64,000 bases of DNA from an uncultured Bacteroides sp. (GCF_963676325.1 NZ_OY781099.1:806001-870000), one strand, 5' to 3'. Positions 36,187 to 46,324 are shown, counted from the first letter of the stretch. Translations and numbers: made by a program. Notes: generated by a model not told the origin, from the letters alone.

Positions 36187-38220
36187 ATGATTATGCTAAA
36201 AAAGAATATCATTTCTATATTCCTCATGTTATCAGCACTGGGGGTGATGGCTCAACCTTATGATGCCTCTCATATATCGGCTGCTATTGCTTTGAAGATT
36301 CCGGGAAATCCATCAGTTAATTACCCGCTGACTGTGACTTCAAACAGTAATAGTAGCTATAATTTAAAAATGGTTGCCAAAGAAAAGATTCCTGTTAGTA
36401 TTTTACAACAAGTATCAGAACAAAATGGGATAAAGAAGATTACGATGCAAATTACTGCTTTAGAGAATATCTATTTTAATTATTCTCAACAATTTGCAAC
36501 AGACTCTCCTCATAATGACTGCCTGTTTTACATGCCCGGATTTTGGTACAGACGCAACCTTCGTTCGCCGAAAGAAGCTCCGTCTTTTCATACTTCGGAT
36601 AGTTGGACAGTACGTGAAGATCGTTTGAGTACACCTCTTACAGGTATATTTAATGAAAAGAGCGGAGAATATATCTCTGTTATAAGAGTAGATTCATTTA
36701 TAAACGAGGCTTTAATTACACACAAAGAAGGAGAGGTGATTCTTTCAGGTAAAACATCAATTGGTTTTACCGGTTTTGAGAACATAAATGGGGTTGCATC
36801 TCTGTCTTTTGGTTATCCATATCAGGAAACTCCTAAGAGTTATATTCGAAAGTTAACATTGGCTCCATCTATAAAATCTTTTCAATTTTTGAAAAAGGGG
36901 GAACATATTATAATAACCTGGAACATAAAACAAGGTAAAGCGGAAGATTTTGCAGATTTTGTAAAACAGACATGGGAATATAGTTATGATACATATAAAC
37001 CAATGGAGGTTAATACCAATTATTCTGTAGATATGATGAAACGGGTGATGAGCAATTTCTTTATCAGTAGTTTTGTGGGCGATAAACCTTTAAAATATTA
37101 TTCAGGAGTTGGTTTGAGAACGGATGATTGTAAAAGTACCGGTTCAGCAGAAGTTGGCTTTGTTGGTAGAATTTTACTTAATGCATTCAATGCACTAGAG
37201 TATGGTAAACAACAAAATAGAAAAGAACTTCAGGATAATGCTTATGAAATTTTTGATAGTTATCTGAAGAACGGTTTCTCAGAAGCTGGCTTTTTTAAGG
37301 AATTTGTAGATTACAATACAAATTATGAAGAACAGATTCATAGCATTCGTCGTCAGTCTGAAGGAATTTATGCGATGCTTCATTTTTTGCAATATGAGAA
37401 ACAGAATGGACGAAAACACCCGGAATGGGAAAAACGTATAAAAGGGATGTTGGATATATTTCTTAAATTACAGAATAATGACGGTAGTTTCCCGCGTAAA
37501 TTTAAAGATGATTTGTCTGTAGTAGATAAGAGTGGGGGTAGTACGCCATCTGCAACGCTTCCTTTAGTAATGGGATACAAATTCTTTAAGAATAAACGTT
37601 ATCTGGAGAGTGCTAAAAGATCTGCTGCTTATTTAGAAAATGAACTAATCTCAAAATCAGATTATTTTTCATCAACTTTAGATGCTAACTGTGAAGATAA
37701 GGAAGCATCATTATATGCAGCAACAGCGACTTATTATCTGGCATTAGTCACTCAGGGAACAGAACGACAACATTATGCATCATTGGCTAAGAAAGCAGCA
37801 TATTTTGCTCTTTCCTGGTATTATGTGTGGGATGTACCCTTTGCTCAGGGGCAAATGTTAGGCGATATCGGTTTAAAAACCCGTGGATGGGGAAATGTTT
37901 CCGTAGAGAATAATCATATTGATGTTTTTGTTTTTGAATTTAATTCAGTGCTTAAATGGTTGGCAAGAGAATATAATGAATCTCGTTTTACCGATTTTTC
38001 TAAAGTGATAGAATCATCAATGAAGCAACTTTTACCTTATGAAGGAAATCTTTGTGGTGTTGCAAAAGAAGGATATTATCCTGAAGTAGTGCAGCATACT
38101 AATTGGGACTACGGGCGAAATGGTAAAGGCTTTTATAATGATATTTTTGCTCCAGGATGGACTGTTGCTTCATTGTGGGAATTATTCTCTCCGGGACGTT
38201 CAGAAACATATTTAAAATAA
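36187..38220 (+). CDS. Unclassified (alpha/alpha)-barrel protein, putative glycosidase
   Basis: A 677-residue exported protein (signal ending at GVMAQ). Residues about 25-255 are beta-rich, like a supersandwich; residues about 270-670 are helical hairpins with repeated aromatic segments (EGIYAMLHFLQYE, AAYFALSWYYVWDVPFAQG), as in six-hairpin glycosidases. The N-domain plus (alpha/alpha)6 layout is that of GH15/GH65/GH127-like enzymes, but I recognise no family signature. Conserved-looking acidic spots are D313-D314 (RTDDCKSTGSAE) and the C-terminal DYGRNGKGFYNDIFAPGW. It lies inside the operon (5 bp after GH43), so it probably acts on the same glycan. Function not assigned. Confidence 0.6.
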   Translation: MIMLKKNIISIFLMLSALGVMAQPYDASHISAAIALKIPGNPSVNYPLTVTSNSNSSYNLKMVAKEKIPVSILQQVSEQNGIKKITMQITALENIYFNYSQQFATDSPHNDCLFYMPGFWYRRNLRSPKEAPSFHTSDSWTVREDRLSTPLTGIFNEKSGEYISVIRVDSFINEALITHKEGEVILSGKTSIGFTGFENINGVASLSFGYPYQETPKSYIRKLTLAPSIKSFQFLKKGEHIIITWNIKQGKAEDFADFVKQTWEYSYDTYKPMEVNTNYSVDMMKRVMSNFFISSFVGDKPLKYYSGVGLRTDDCKSTGSAEVGFVGRILLNAFNALEYGKQQNRKELQDNAYEIFDSYLKNGFSEAGFFKEFVDYNTNYEEQIHSIRRQSEGIYAMLHFLQYEKQNGRKHPEWEKRIKGMLDIFLKLQNNDGSFPRKFKDDLSVVDKSGGSTPSATLPLVMGYKFFKNKRYLESAKRSAAYLENELISKSDYFSSTLDANCEDKEASLYAATATYYLALVTQGTERQHYASLAKKAAYFALSWYYVWDVPFAQGQMLGDIGLKTRGWGNVSVENNHIDVFVFEFNSVLKWLAREYNESRFTDFSKVIESSMKQLLPYEGNLCGVAKEGYYPEVVQHTNWDYGRNGKGFYNDIFAPGWTVASLWELFSPGRSETYLK

Positions 38221-38233
38221 AAAAGACTGTACA

Positions 38234-39373
38234 ATGAAGAAATTAGGTTTGATATTAGGGCTTGTTTTATTAATAGGTTGTTCTGCTGCTAAGAATAATG
38301 CTGAAACAGTTTCGGCTTCTGGCTTAAAACAAAGTAACTTTCAGACATTAATCAATGGGAAGAAAACCTCCTTATTCATTCTGAAGAATAAGAATAAAAT
38401 GGAGGTGTGCTTAACCAATTTTGGAGGGCGCATTGTATCAATAATGGTACCGGACAAAGATGGAAAGATGAGAGATGTTGTTTTAGGATTTGACTCTATT
38501 CAGGATTATATTAAGTACCCTACAGACTTTGGAGCAAGTATAGGTCGTTATGCTAATCGCATAAATAAAGGGAAGATTACAATTGATGGGGTGAATTACC
38601 AATTGCCACAAAATAACTACGGACATTGTTTACATGGTGGCTTTAAAGGTTTTCAGTATCAGGTCTATGATGCAAAGCAAATAAATGATCAGAAAGTAGA
38701 ATTCAGTTATTTATCAAAGGATCTGGAACAAGGATTTCCAGGAAATGTGACTTGCAAAGTCACATTTTGCCTGACAGATGATAATGGCATTGGTATACAA
38801 TATGAAGCTAGTACAGATAAAAAGACGATTGTGAACATGACAAATCATTCCTATTTTAATCTGGATGGCGATCCTTCTTGTTTAAATACAGATTATTTAT
38901 TGACTATTGATGCTGATTCATACACTCCGGTTGACAGTACATTTATGACTACAGGGGAAATACTTCCGGTTGAGGGAACTGATATGGATTTTCGTATTCC
39001 TACAGCTGTTGGGTCAAGAATCAATGATTATAGTTTCAGACAACTTAAAAACGGTAATGGTTATGATCATAACTGGGTATTAAATACTAAAGGAGATGTT
39101 ACCAAAAAGTGTGCTTCACTTAAATCTCCTAAAACAGGAATCGTTTTAGATGTTTATACTAATGAACCCGGTATTCAGGTTTATACAGGCAATTTCCTTG
39201 ACGGTACATTAGTGGGAAAAAAAAGGATTGTTTATAAACAACGTGCTGCCGTTTGTCTGGAAACGCAAAAATATCCTGATACACCCAATAAGCCCGAATG
39301 GCCTTCTGCTATACTTAAACCGGGAGAAAAATATTTCAGCCACTGCATATTTAAATTTTCAGTTGACAAATAA
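38234..39373 (+). CDS. Aldose 1-epimerase (mutarotase), lipoprotein
   Basis: A 379-residue GalM-type mutarotase with a lipoprotein signal (LILGLVLLIGC, Cys16). Family motifs: GRYANRINKGKITIDG, YGHCLHGGFKGFQ and NMTNHSYFNLDG, the latter holding a conserved His, and late ETQKYPDTPN with the catalytic Glu. It interconverts alpha and beta anomers of released sugars, here probably arabinose or galactose in the periplasm. Last gene of the PUL, 13 bp after the unclassified gene; followed by repeat copy B. Confidence 0.95.
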   Translation: MKKLGLILGLVLLIGCSAAKNNAETVSASGLKQSNFQTLINGKKTSLFILKNKNKMEVCLTNFGGRIVSIMVPDKDGKMRDVVLGFDSIQDYIKYPTDFGASIGRYANRINKGKITIDGVNYQLPQNNYGHCLHGGFKGFQYQVYDAKQINDQKVEFSYLSKDLEQGFPGNVTCKVTFCLTDDNGIGIQYEASTDKKTIVNMTNHSYFNLDGDPSCLNTDYLLTIDADSYTPVDSTFMTTGEILPVEGTDMDFRIPTAVGSRINDYSFRQLKNGNGYDHNWVLNTKGDVTKKCASLKSPKTGIVLDVYTNEPGIQVYTGNFLDGTLVGKKRIVYKQRAAVCLETQKYPDTPNKPEWPSAILKPGEKYFSHCIFKFSVDK

Positions 39374-39394
39374 GAATTCGTGATTGAAAAGAGA

Positions 39395-39679
39395 GAACCG
39401 TGACCGATGAAAAAACATCCGTCACGGTTCAACTATTTTATATTAAGTACTTTACACGTAAACGTGAGGGAGTGAGGGCAGGTTCGCGTTTTTTCGTGGT
39501 TCTTCGTCACTTTAGGTGCAAGCAAACGGTCTCAAATGCTTATTTAATAAAGACTCTACATGCTTTTTAATAAGCCATTTATTGAATCTGATAAAAAGTT
39601 GGTAAAAGCACTATAAATAAAAGGCTCAATGCAATAGCTTGCACCAAAAGTGACGAAGAACCTTTTTCGTACCAATTAC
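39395..39679 (+). repeat. Copy B of the dispersed hairpin repeat, split by a MITE
   Basis: Segments 39395-39497 and 39671-39679 together make the 112-bp repeat of copy A (21459). The hairpin (39395-39430) has arms GAACCGTGAC and GTCACGGTTC with a C.C mismatch at the same place where copy A has A.A. The right end of the repeat overlaps the stop codon of the M13 peptidase gene (39676-39678). Confidence 0.88.
39498..39662. mobile_element. 165-bp MITE derived from the ISL3 element
   Basis: Ends are 26-bp inverted repeats (39498-39523 and 39637-39662) with one mismatch, and they equal the ends of the ISL3 element at 15044-17019 (outer end GGTTCTTCGTCACTTT). A perfect 8-bp target duplication TTTTTCGT flanks it (39490-39497 and 39663-39670). 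No coding capacity; it would be moved by the ISL3 transposase in trans. Confidence 0.93.
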
Positions 39680-41721
39680 CATATTTTCACTATCTGATCT
39701 TCGGCACGCCACATTTTGTCACCCTTCTTCACACCAAAAGCTTTATAGAACTCGGGCATGTTTGACAGCGGACCAAGGACTCTCCATTTGGCAGGTGAGT
39801 GTTCGTTGCTTTTTACCTGGTTTGAAATGGCTTCGGGACGTATGTTCTGCATCCATCCAAGTGCGTAGCCAAGGAAGAATCGCTGGCTGGGGTTCAGTCC
39901 GGCAATCATTTCATTCTTCTTGTATTGCTTTGTATTCTTGAATGCTTCGAGTCCCATCACTACTCCGCCCAGATCGGCAATGTTTTCTCCCTGTGTCAGT
40001 TCGCCGTTAATGTGCAGCTTGTCAATAGCTACATAATCATTGAACTGCTTTACAATCATCTTTGTTTTCTGGGTAAACTTCGTTTTGTCTTCGTTTGTCC
40101 ACCAGTCACTCAGATTTCCCTGTTCATTGTATTTGCATCCCTGATCATCGAATCCGTGTGTAATTTCGTGTCCGAAGGTTCCGCCTATAATACCATAGAG
40201 TATGGCATCGTCGGCCATCTTACTTTCGTATCCGGGAACGATGATGTTGCAACCCGGAATAACGATTTCATTATTCGACGGATTGTAATATGCATTGTAG
40301 GTTTGCGGTTGCATTCCCCATTCCTTGCGGTCAACCGGTTTGCCGTATTTGTTTATCATGTAGTTGAATTCCCACTTGTTGGCACTCATTACATTCTTTA
40401 CGTATGATGAACGGTCAACGTTCATGGCACTCAGATCTTTCCATTTATCAGGATAGCCCACTTTCATAATTACCGCATTGAGTTTTTTCAATGCTTTCTC
40501 TTTGGTAGGAGCACTCATCCAGTCGAGCGCTTTGATGCGTTGTGCAAAAACCGCTTTGATGGAGTTTCCTATCTCTTCCAGTTTCTCTTTGGTTCCTTTA
40601 GGAAGGTATTCGTTTACATAAACCTGACCAATAAGTTCGCCGAGTGAACCATCGGTTTGCCCAACCACACGCTTCCATCTGGGCTTGGCTTCTTTTACTC
40701 CGCGAAGGGTAGTAGAATAGAAGTTGAAGTTTTCCATGTAGGTTTTATCATCCAGATAGTCAGACAGCCCGTTGAGCATGTGGAACTTAAGGTAATTCTT
40801 CCAGTCATCAATAGTGTATTTCTTCAGGTAACCGTTTAATGCGGTAAGGAATTCAGGCTGACCAACAACTACTGTGTCCACCTTTGCCAGTCCCGTGCCG
40901 CTGATGAAAGCTTTCCAGTCAATGTTGGGAGTAGAGGCAGCCAGTTTGGCAAAGGTTATTTTGTTATAGTTGGCCAGCGGATCGCGGGTATCTTCACGTT
41001 TGCGTGATGTTTTAGCCATTGCCGTTTCCATTTCCATCAGCTTAGTAGCAGCCAGTTTGGCTTTCGCCTTATCATAACCCATAATGCCGAACATATTGCC
41101 AACGTAGGTTACAAACTTTTCGCGGATGGTTTTGGAGCTGGCATCTGTATCTACATAGTAGCTTCGGTCGGGCATGCTGAGTCCGCCCTGAGTGATGTAA
41201 ACCTGATACTTGCTGCTGTTCTTATCGTCCTGAGTAACATACATGCCAAACAGCGGAGACGCTGATACAGTATGAATGTAAGACGCTTCTTTAATGATGC
41301 CGTTCAGATCCTTTATATTATCTATTTTGGTAAAATCTCCTTTCAGATCGCTGATACCTTTTTTGTTCAGTGAAGTGCTGTCCATTCCGGTGAAGAAGAA
41401 ATCGCCTATTTTCTGTTTGTTGCTGCCCTTTGGTGCATTCTCGAGGTCGGCAGCCGATACACATATCTTACGAACCTGCGCGTTTATGGTATCCTGAATA
41501 AGCTGGAATATCCCGTTGCTCTGCTCGCTGGCAGGAATGGGGTTTTGTTTAAACCATTTGCCGTCGGCAAACTGAAAGAAATCATCTCCGGCTTTTACCG
41601 TTGAGTCAATATGCGCAGCCAGTGCATCACCCTTCTCGGATGAAAATTTGCCTTGCTTGCACGATGTTGCCGCGGTTGCCATGGTGAGGCAAATCAGGGC
41701 TTTGAACATTTCCTTTTTCAT
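39676..41721 (-). CDS. M13 family metallopeptidase (neprilysin-like) lipoprotein
   Basis: A 681-residue zinc peptidase. Lipoprotein signal with ATSCKQ (Cys21). Zinc site HEITH (His518-His522) in GTFGHEITHGFDDQG, third ligand and conserved stretch in GENIADLGGV, and a C-terminal substrate region near FFLGYALGWMQNIRPE with the final W typical of M13 (ends KIW; family usually C-x-x-W). The family cleaves oligopeptides outside the cytoplasm. It is monocistronic, convergent to the PUL; its stop codon lies in repeat copy B. Confidence 0.95.
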   Translation of the reverse strand: MKKEMFKALICLTMATAATSCKQGKFSSEKGDALAAHIDSTVKAGDDFFQFADGKWFKQNPIPASEQSNGIFQLIQDTINAQVRKICVSAADLENAPKGSNKQKIGDFFFTGMDSTSLNKKGISDLKGDFTKIDNIKDLNGIIKEASYIHTVSASPLFGMYVTQDDKNSSKYQVYITQGGLSMPDRSYYVDTDASSKTIREKFVTYVGNMFGIMGYDKAKAKLAATKLMEMETAMAKTSRKREDTRDPLANYNKITFAKLAASTPNIDWKAFISGTGLAKVDTVVVGQPEFLTALNGYLKKYTIDDWKNYLKFHMLNGLSDYLDDKTYMENFNFYSTTLRGVKEAKPRWKRVVGQTDGSLGELIGQVYVNEYLPKGTKEKLEEIGNSIKAVFAQRIKALDWMSAPTKEKALKKLNAVIMKVGYPDKWKDLSAMNVDRSSYVKNVMSANKWEFNYMINKYGKPVDRKEWGMQPQTYNAYYNPSNNEIVIPGCNIIVPGYESKMADDAILYGIIGGTFGHEITHGFDDQGCKYNEQGNLSDWWTNEDKTKFTQKTKMIVKQFNDYVAIDKLHINGELTQGENIADLGGVVMGLEAFKNTKQYKKNEMIAGLNPSQRFFLGYALGWMQNIRPEAISNQVKSNEHSPAKWRVLGPLSNMPEFYKAFGVKKGDKMWRAEDQIVKIW

Positions 41722-41897
41722 ATAATTATTATTTATCTGTTTCTATATGTCGTAAAGAAAGTGAATTTATTGCAATGCTTTCAATATAATTGACTGTGCA
41801 TGGCATTAAAAAAATCTCTTAGTAGTGCAAAGGAATGGTTTTATCTTAAAAAACATATACTTCGTATAAAAATAAATTTTGGTAAAATAAAAGGATA

Positions 41898-41905
41898 TAT
41901 CTTTG
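41898..41905 (+). promoter_or_regulatory. Bacteroides -7 element for the TonB receptor-LytSR operon
   Basis: TATCTTTG, exact TAnnTTTG match, 38 bp before the ATG at 41944. A TTTTGG lies upstream but closer than the usual 19-21 bp. Confidence 0.6.
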
Positions 41906-41943
41906 CAGCCGGATAAAACAAAGGTATAAAACTATTCTAAGCG

Positions 41944-44307
41944 ATGAATAATAATTTTTTTAAGGTAACATTGATGGCGTGTTTGGTGATCTCGTGTTCC
42001 GGAACGGTTAGTGCGGAAAATGATCACACGTTGAAAGCGCCGGCTGCTTCGGAGAGCGCAAAACGGAAAACGGAGATTTCGGGGGTTATTAAGGATACGG
42101 AAACAGGAATGCCGTTATCGGGTGTTAATATCTACATAAAGGAACTGCGAACCGGGACATCGACAAACGACAACGGGGAATATCTGGTATCGCTTCCTCA
42201 GGGTGAATTTACTTTCAGGGTGTCTTGCGTGGGATACAAAACCAAGAGTGAACGCGTAACAATACCCTCTTCTTCTAAGGTAAACTTTGGCATGGAATCG
42301 GATACTAAACTGGATGAAGTTGTGGTTTATGCCAACAAGAAGGATCAGAAAGTAACCAGTACCAACATGGGTGTGGAAATGCTCAGCATTGGCGAGATAA
42401 GAAAGATGCCGGCATTGATGGGAGAGGTGGACGTGATAAAGGCTATTCAACTTTTACCTGGTGTTCAGGCTACCTCGGAAGGTGGATCGGGATACAGTGT
42501 GCGTGGAGGATCGGCGGATCAGAATCTTATTCTTCTTGATAACGCTACGGTGTATAACGCTTCTCACATGTTCGGGTTCTTTTCTGTGTTTAACAATGAT
42601 GTGGTGAACAATGTGGAACTTTATAAAGGCGATCTTCCCATGAAGTACGGCGGACGATTGTCTTCTTTACTTGATGTGCAGCTGAAGGATGACTATACCG
42701 GAAAGGTAAGAGGTACCGGTGGTATAGGTTTGATATCAAGCCGCCTGATGGTGGAAGGTGGATTGGGAAAGAAGACTTCGTGGATGGTTGGGGGCCGCAG
42801 AAGTTATGCGGATCTTTTCCTGAAACTATCTTCTGACAAATCGTTGAATGAAAGTTCTATCTATTTTTATGACCTGAATGCCAAGATTACTCACCGGTTT
42901 TCTTCTAAAGACAAGTTATCACTGAATACGTATCTTGGTAAGGATAACTTTGGCTCTTCTGTAGGACAGTTTGATTATGGTAACAGGGTGGCTTCTTTGA
43001 CCTGGGGACATGGTTTTAACGAGAACCTTTTTTCTAAACTGAGCCTAAATACTACTAACTATCATTATACTCTTCAGTCTAAAATGAGTGACTCGAAGGT
43101 GAAGTGGAAATCGGATATCACAGATGTAACGTTAAGATGGGACTTTGATCATACTGTTTCAGATGCATTGAAGCTGACTTATGGAGCATCAAGTACTTAT
43201 CATAACTTTAATCCGGGACTGATTACCCGTCCCGGTTATAATGATTACAAGATGCCTTTGTATCATGCATTGGAGCATGGGGTATATGTTTCTGCTGAAC
43301 AGAAACTGATTAAGAATATGACTGTGAAATACGGACTTCGATTGTCTGCTTTCCAGAATATGGGTAGCGTAACTTCTTACTCTTACGGTGCAGATCATAG
43401 CGTGAGCGACTCTGTTTACTACGGCTCCGGTAAGGTTTACCATACTTACTATGCGCTTGAACCAAGAGTGGGAGTGGTGTATAAACTAACAGAAGCTTCT
43501 TCTGTGAAAGCAAACTACGCCCGCAACACTCAGTTTATTCAGCTGGCCAACAGTTCTTCATCGGGTTCTCCGCTCGACTTGTGGTTTCCTTGTAGCCCTA
43601 ACGTGAAACCTCAGAGGGTGGATATGGTATCTACAGGATACTTTCATAACTTTAAAAAGAATGAATATGAAACATCGGTAGAGGTGTACTACAAGAAAAT
43701 GAATAATGTGGTTGACTTTGCCGATCATGCTCAGTTGTTACTGAATTCAAAGCTTGAAGGTGAAATAAGGGTTGGTACAGGACAGGCTTATGGTGTGGAA
43801 TTTATGGTGAGAAAGAATACCGGAAGATTAACCGGATTCATAAATTATACCTTGTCTCGTTCGGAACGTACTATTCCGGAAATAAACAAGGGGAAGACTT
43901 ATCTGTCTCCGTACGACAAAACGCACTGTGTGAACTTGTCTCTTTCTTATGAATTGTCTAAGAAATGGAATGTATCGGCCAACTGGGTTTATTCTACCGG
44001 TAATCCAACCACTTACCCAACCGGACGATTTGAGGTGAACGGTGAATATTTCCCTATCTATTCGGGAAGAAACGAATATCGCAGACCGGACTATCACAGG
44101 TTAGACCTTTCGGCAAACTATGTACCTAAGCACAATCCGAAAAAGTTGTGGACGGGTGAATGGAATTTCTCTCTGTATAATGCTTATGGTCACAAGAATC
44201 CGTGGATCATTACGTATGATCAGAATACCCCTTCGGGAGTGCCGGATGCTAAGATGACTTATCTTTTCGGGGCTGTTCCTTCTATTACTTACAATTTTAA
44301 ATTCTAA
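41944..44307 (+). CDS. TonB-dependent receptor with CarboxypepD-like domain
   Basis: A 787-residue outer-membrane receptor, shorter than SusC and without a SusD partner. Signal peptide, CarboxypepD-like domain (EISGVIKDTETGMPLSGVNI), plug with EVDVIKAIQLLPGVQATSEG and VRGGSADQNLILLDNATVYN, then a barrel ending in PSITYNFKF. This plug pattern is that of the receptor group that pairs with DUF4249 lipoproteins in Bacteroidetes. The next gene is DUF4249 (5 bp gap), followed by a LytS/LytTR pair. Substrate unknown; metal chelate or peptide is possible. Confidence 0.93.
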   Translation: MNNNFFKVTLMACLVISCSGTVSAENDHTLKAPAASESAKRKTEISGVIKDTETGMPLSGVNIYIKELRTGTSTNDNGEYLVSLPQGEFTFRVSCVGYKTKSERVTIPSSSKVNFGMESDTKLDEVVVYANKKDQKVTSTNMGVEMLSIGEIRKMPALMGEVDVIKAIQLLPGVQATSEGGSGYSVRGGSADQNLILLDNATVYNASHMFGFFSVFNNDVVNNVELYKGDLPMKYGGRLSSLLDVQLKDDYTGKVRGTGGIGLISSRLMVEGGLGKKTSWMVGGRRSYADLFLKLSSDKSLNESSIYFYDLNAKITHRFSSKDKLSLNTYLGKDNFGSSVGQFDYGNRVASLTWGHGFNENLFSKLSLNTTNYHYTLQSKMSDSKVKWKSDITDVTLRWDFDHTVSDALKLTYGASSTYHNFNPGLITRPGYNDYKMPLYHALEHGVYVSAEQKLIKNMTVKYGLRLSAFQNMGSVTSYSYGADHSVSDSVYYGSGKVYHTYYALEPRVGVVYKLTEASSVKANYARNTQFIQLANSSSSGSPLDLWFPCSPNVKPQRVDMVSTGYFHNFKKNEYETSVEVYYKKMNNVVDFADHAQLLLNSKLEGEIRVGTGQAYGVEFMVRKNTGRLTGFINYTLSRSERTIPEINKGKTYLSPYDKTHCVNLSLSYELSKKWNVSANWVYSTGNPTTYPTGRFEVNGEYFPIYSGRNEYRRPDYHRLDLSANYVPKHNPKKLWTGEWNFSLYNAYGHKNPWIITYDQNTPSGVPDAKMTYLFGAVPSITYNFKF

Positions 44308-44312
44308 AAGCG

Positions 44313-45248
44313 ATGTTACACAATAGATATTTTTCGGGCATCTCAAAATGCTATAATTATTTTTCGTATGTGTTCAGAGTGTTCTCTGTCTGTCTGCTGG
44401 TGCTGCTTGCCAGTTGTACAGAGACTATTGATATTAATACGGATAATTCAAAACCGGTGATTGTTATTTATGGTACTGTTACGGATGAATTGACTTATCA
44501 GGAAGTGAACGTAAGCAGTTCGGCCGGTTATTTTGATAATAAAGTTAACCCGAAGATTTCGGGCGCAAAGGTAACTATCACTTCGGGTAGTGATGTGTTC
44601 TCTTTGAAAGAAGTAAGCGGAACTCCGGGATTATATCGCACAACAACTAAGATGGCGGGTGTTCCCGGACGGACTTATAAACTGAAAGTGGAGGTGGATT
44701 ACAACGGTGACGGAGTAAACGAGGTATATGAGGCTACTGCTGATATGGAAGGGAAAGTTCCTCTTGATTCTATTGAAGTAGGACGGCAGCTGCTTTCACA
44801 ATACAATTATTTTCCGGTTAAGATATATGCTCAGGATCCTTCAACAGAGGATTATTACCTGTGCCGCTATGAAATAAATGACTCTGTATACAATAAAATA
44901 AGCCGGTATATAGTTTTTGATGATACAAGTATTAACGGTCAGTATATTGATGGAATACCTGTGGGCTACTTTCCTGATGTGAAAGATAAGAGCAAATACA
45001 GTGACAGTGATGTGAAGGAGATGACTTTTATGGCTGAGGGTGACTCGGTGAAGTTTCAGATGAGCCGGATAACCAAGGAATATTACAGGTTTCTGTTCCA
45101 ATGTCAGCAGGAGAAGAATGGTGAAGATCCTTTCTTTGGCGGGCCGTTGAGCAACATTGATACGAATATATCAAACGGAGGTACAGGATATTTTGCTGCT
45201 TTTGCTGTTTCAGAGGCGAAAGGAGTGGCTCCTAAACAAGACAAGTAA
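44313..45248 (+). CDS. DUF4249 family lipoprotein
   Basis: A 311-residue lipoprotein: hydrophobic segment and lipobox LLVLLASC (Cys about 34), then TIDINTDNSKPVIVIYGTVT, the standard DUF4249 opening, with Ig-like strands (GAKVTITSGSDVFSL). The signal segment starts unusually late; an internal start with a shorter N-terminus is possible but no ATG in frame fits before the hydrophobic stretch other than the first. The family is almost always next to a TonB receptor as here, and likely aids substrate capture. The stop overlaps the next start (TAATG). Confidence 0.88.
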   Translation: MLHNRYFSGISKCYNYFSYVFRVFSVCLLVLLASCTETIDINTDNSKPVIVIYGTVTDELTYQEVNVSSSAGYFDNKVNPKISGAKVTITSGSDVFSLKEVSGTPGLYRTTTKMAGVPGRTYKLKVEVDYNGDGVNEVYEATADMEGKVPLDSIEVGRQLLSQYNYFPVKIYAQDPSTEDYYLCRYEINDSVYNKISRYIVFDDTSINGQYIDGIPVGYFPDVKDKSKYSDSDVKEMTFMAEGDSVKFQMSRITKEYYRFLFQCQQEKNGEDPFFGGPLSNIDTNISNGGTGYFAAFAVSEAKGVAPKQDK

Positions 45249-46318
45249 TGAAAAGTAAGATTAACGATTTCTCAAAAGATTTTCTGACAAATTTTGCCAC
45301 AAACAGAAAGTACAGAGGGTTGCATCACTTGTCTTTGTTACTTTTTGTACTTGGCTTTATTCTTACCGATACACAGAAAAATTATACAGGCAACTGGGAT
45401 ATTTATGTGAATGCTGCCATGTTTAATTATTTTGTTGGAATCATATATTTTAATATGTATGTGCTGGTTCCCAAACTCTTATTCAGGGAAAAGGCGGCTT
45501 TGTATCTGCTTACCATGGCAGGAGTCACATTTGGTACTTATTTCTTTTTTCTAGGTGTGGAGTATTCTGTATTAAGACCTTATGAATTAGTTCACAGGCC
45601 TTTCAATATTCCTGATATGATGGTAAATCTTTTGGGCTTTTGTTTCCTTTTTAGTGTCTTTATCGGACCTTCTACTTTCTTTAAACTGCTTCAGCAATGG
45701 ATGAGAGATACTAATCGTATTCATGAACTGGAAAAGGCTACTATAGAATCGGAACTGGAACAGCTAAAGAAGCAGGTGAATCCGCATTTTTTGTTTAACA
45801 CGCTGAATAATGTAAATGTGCTTACTCAGACTGATCCGGAAAAGGCTTCGCAAGTGCTTACCAGGTTAAGTGATTTGATTCGCTTTCAGTTGTACGACAG
45901 TGTGAAGGAACTGATATTTCTGAATGCGGATATTCACTTCCTGACCGATTATCTGAATCTGGAGAAGATACGGAGAGATAATTTTGAATTCAGAATACAT
46001 ACAAAAGGAGAGGTGGCTAGTCAGCTTATCCCTCCGCTGTTGTTCATCCCTTTTGTAGAAAATGCAGTTAAATATAGTCTGGATTCAGAAAATAAATCTT
46101 ACATTTACCTCGATTTCGAGGTGGAAAGAAATGTGTTGTATTTTGTTTGCATTAATTCGAAACCTGACAAAAAGATTCAGCCTTTGAAAAGTGGCGGTCT
46201 GGGACTTGCAAATGTAAAAAGACGCCTTGAATTGCTTTATGATGCGAAGTATTCTCTTGATATAAAGGAGGATGAAAATACTTATCAGGTGAACCTGTGC
46301 TTAATCCTAAAAAAATAG
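45248..46318 (+). CDS. LytS-type sensor histidine kinase
   Basis: A 356-residue membrane kinase. Four hydrophobic segments (about residues 25-160), then a short coiled coil (HELEKATIESELEQLKKQ) and the His_kinase domain with phospho-acceptor His180 in VNPHFLFNTLNNVN, and ATP-binding elements IPFVENAVKYS and SGGLGLANVKRRLEL. It overlaps the DUF4249 gene by one base and is followed 6 bp later by its LytTR partner. It likely senses the state of the envelope or receptor system. Confidence 0.95.
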   Translation: MKSKINDFSKDFLTNFATNRKYRGLHHLSLLLFVLGFILTDTQKNYTGNWDIYVNAAMFNYFVGIIYFNMYVLVPKLLFREKAALYLLTMAGVTFGTYFFFLGVEYSVLRPYELVHRPFNIPDMMVNLLGFCFLFSVFIGPSTFFKLLQQWMRDTNRIHELEKATIESELEQLKKQVNPHFLFNTLNNVNVLTQTDPEKASQVLTRLSDLIRFQLYDSVKELIFLNADIHFLTDYLNLEKIRRDNFEFRIHTKGEVASQLIPPLLFIPFVENAVKYSLDSENKSYIYLDFEVERNVLYFVCINSKPDKKIQPLKSGGLGLANVKRRLELLYDAKYSLDIKEDENTYQVNLCLILKK

Positions 46319-46324
46319 ACTGAT

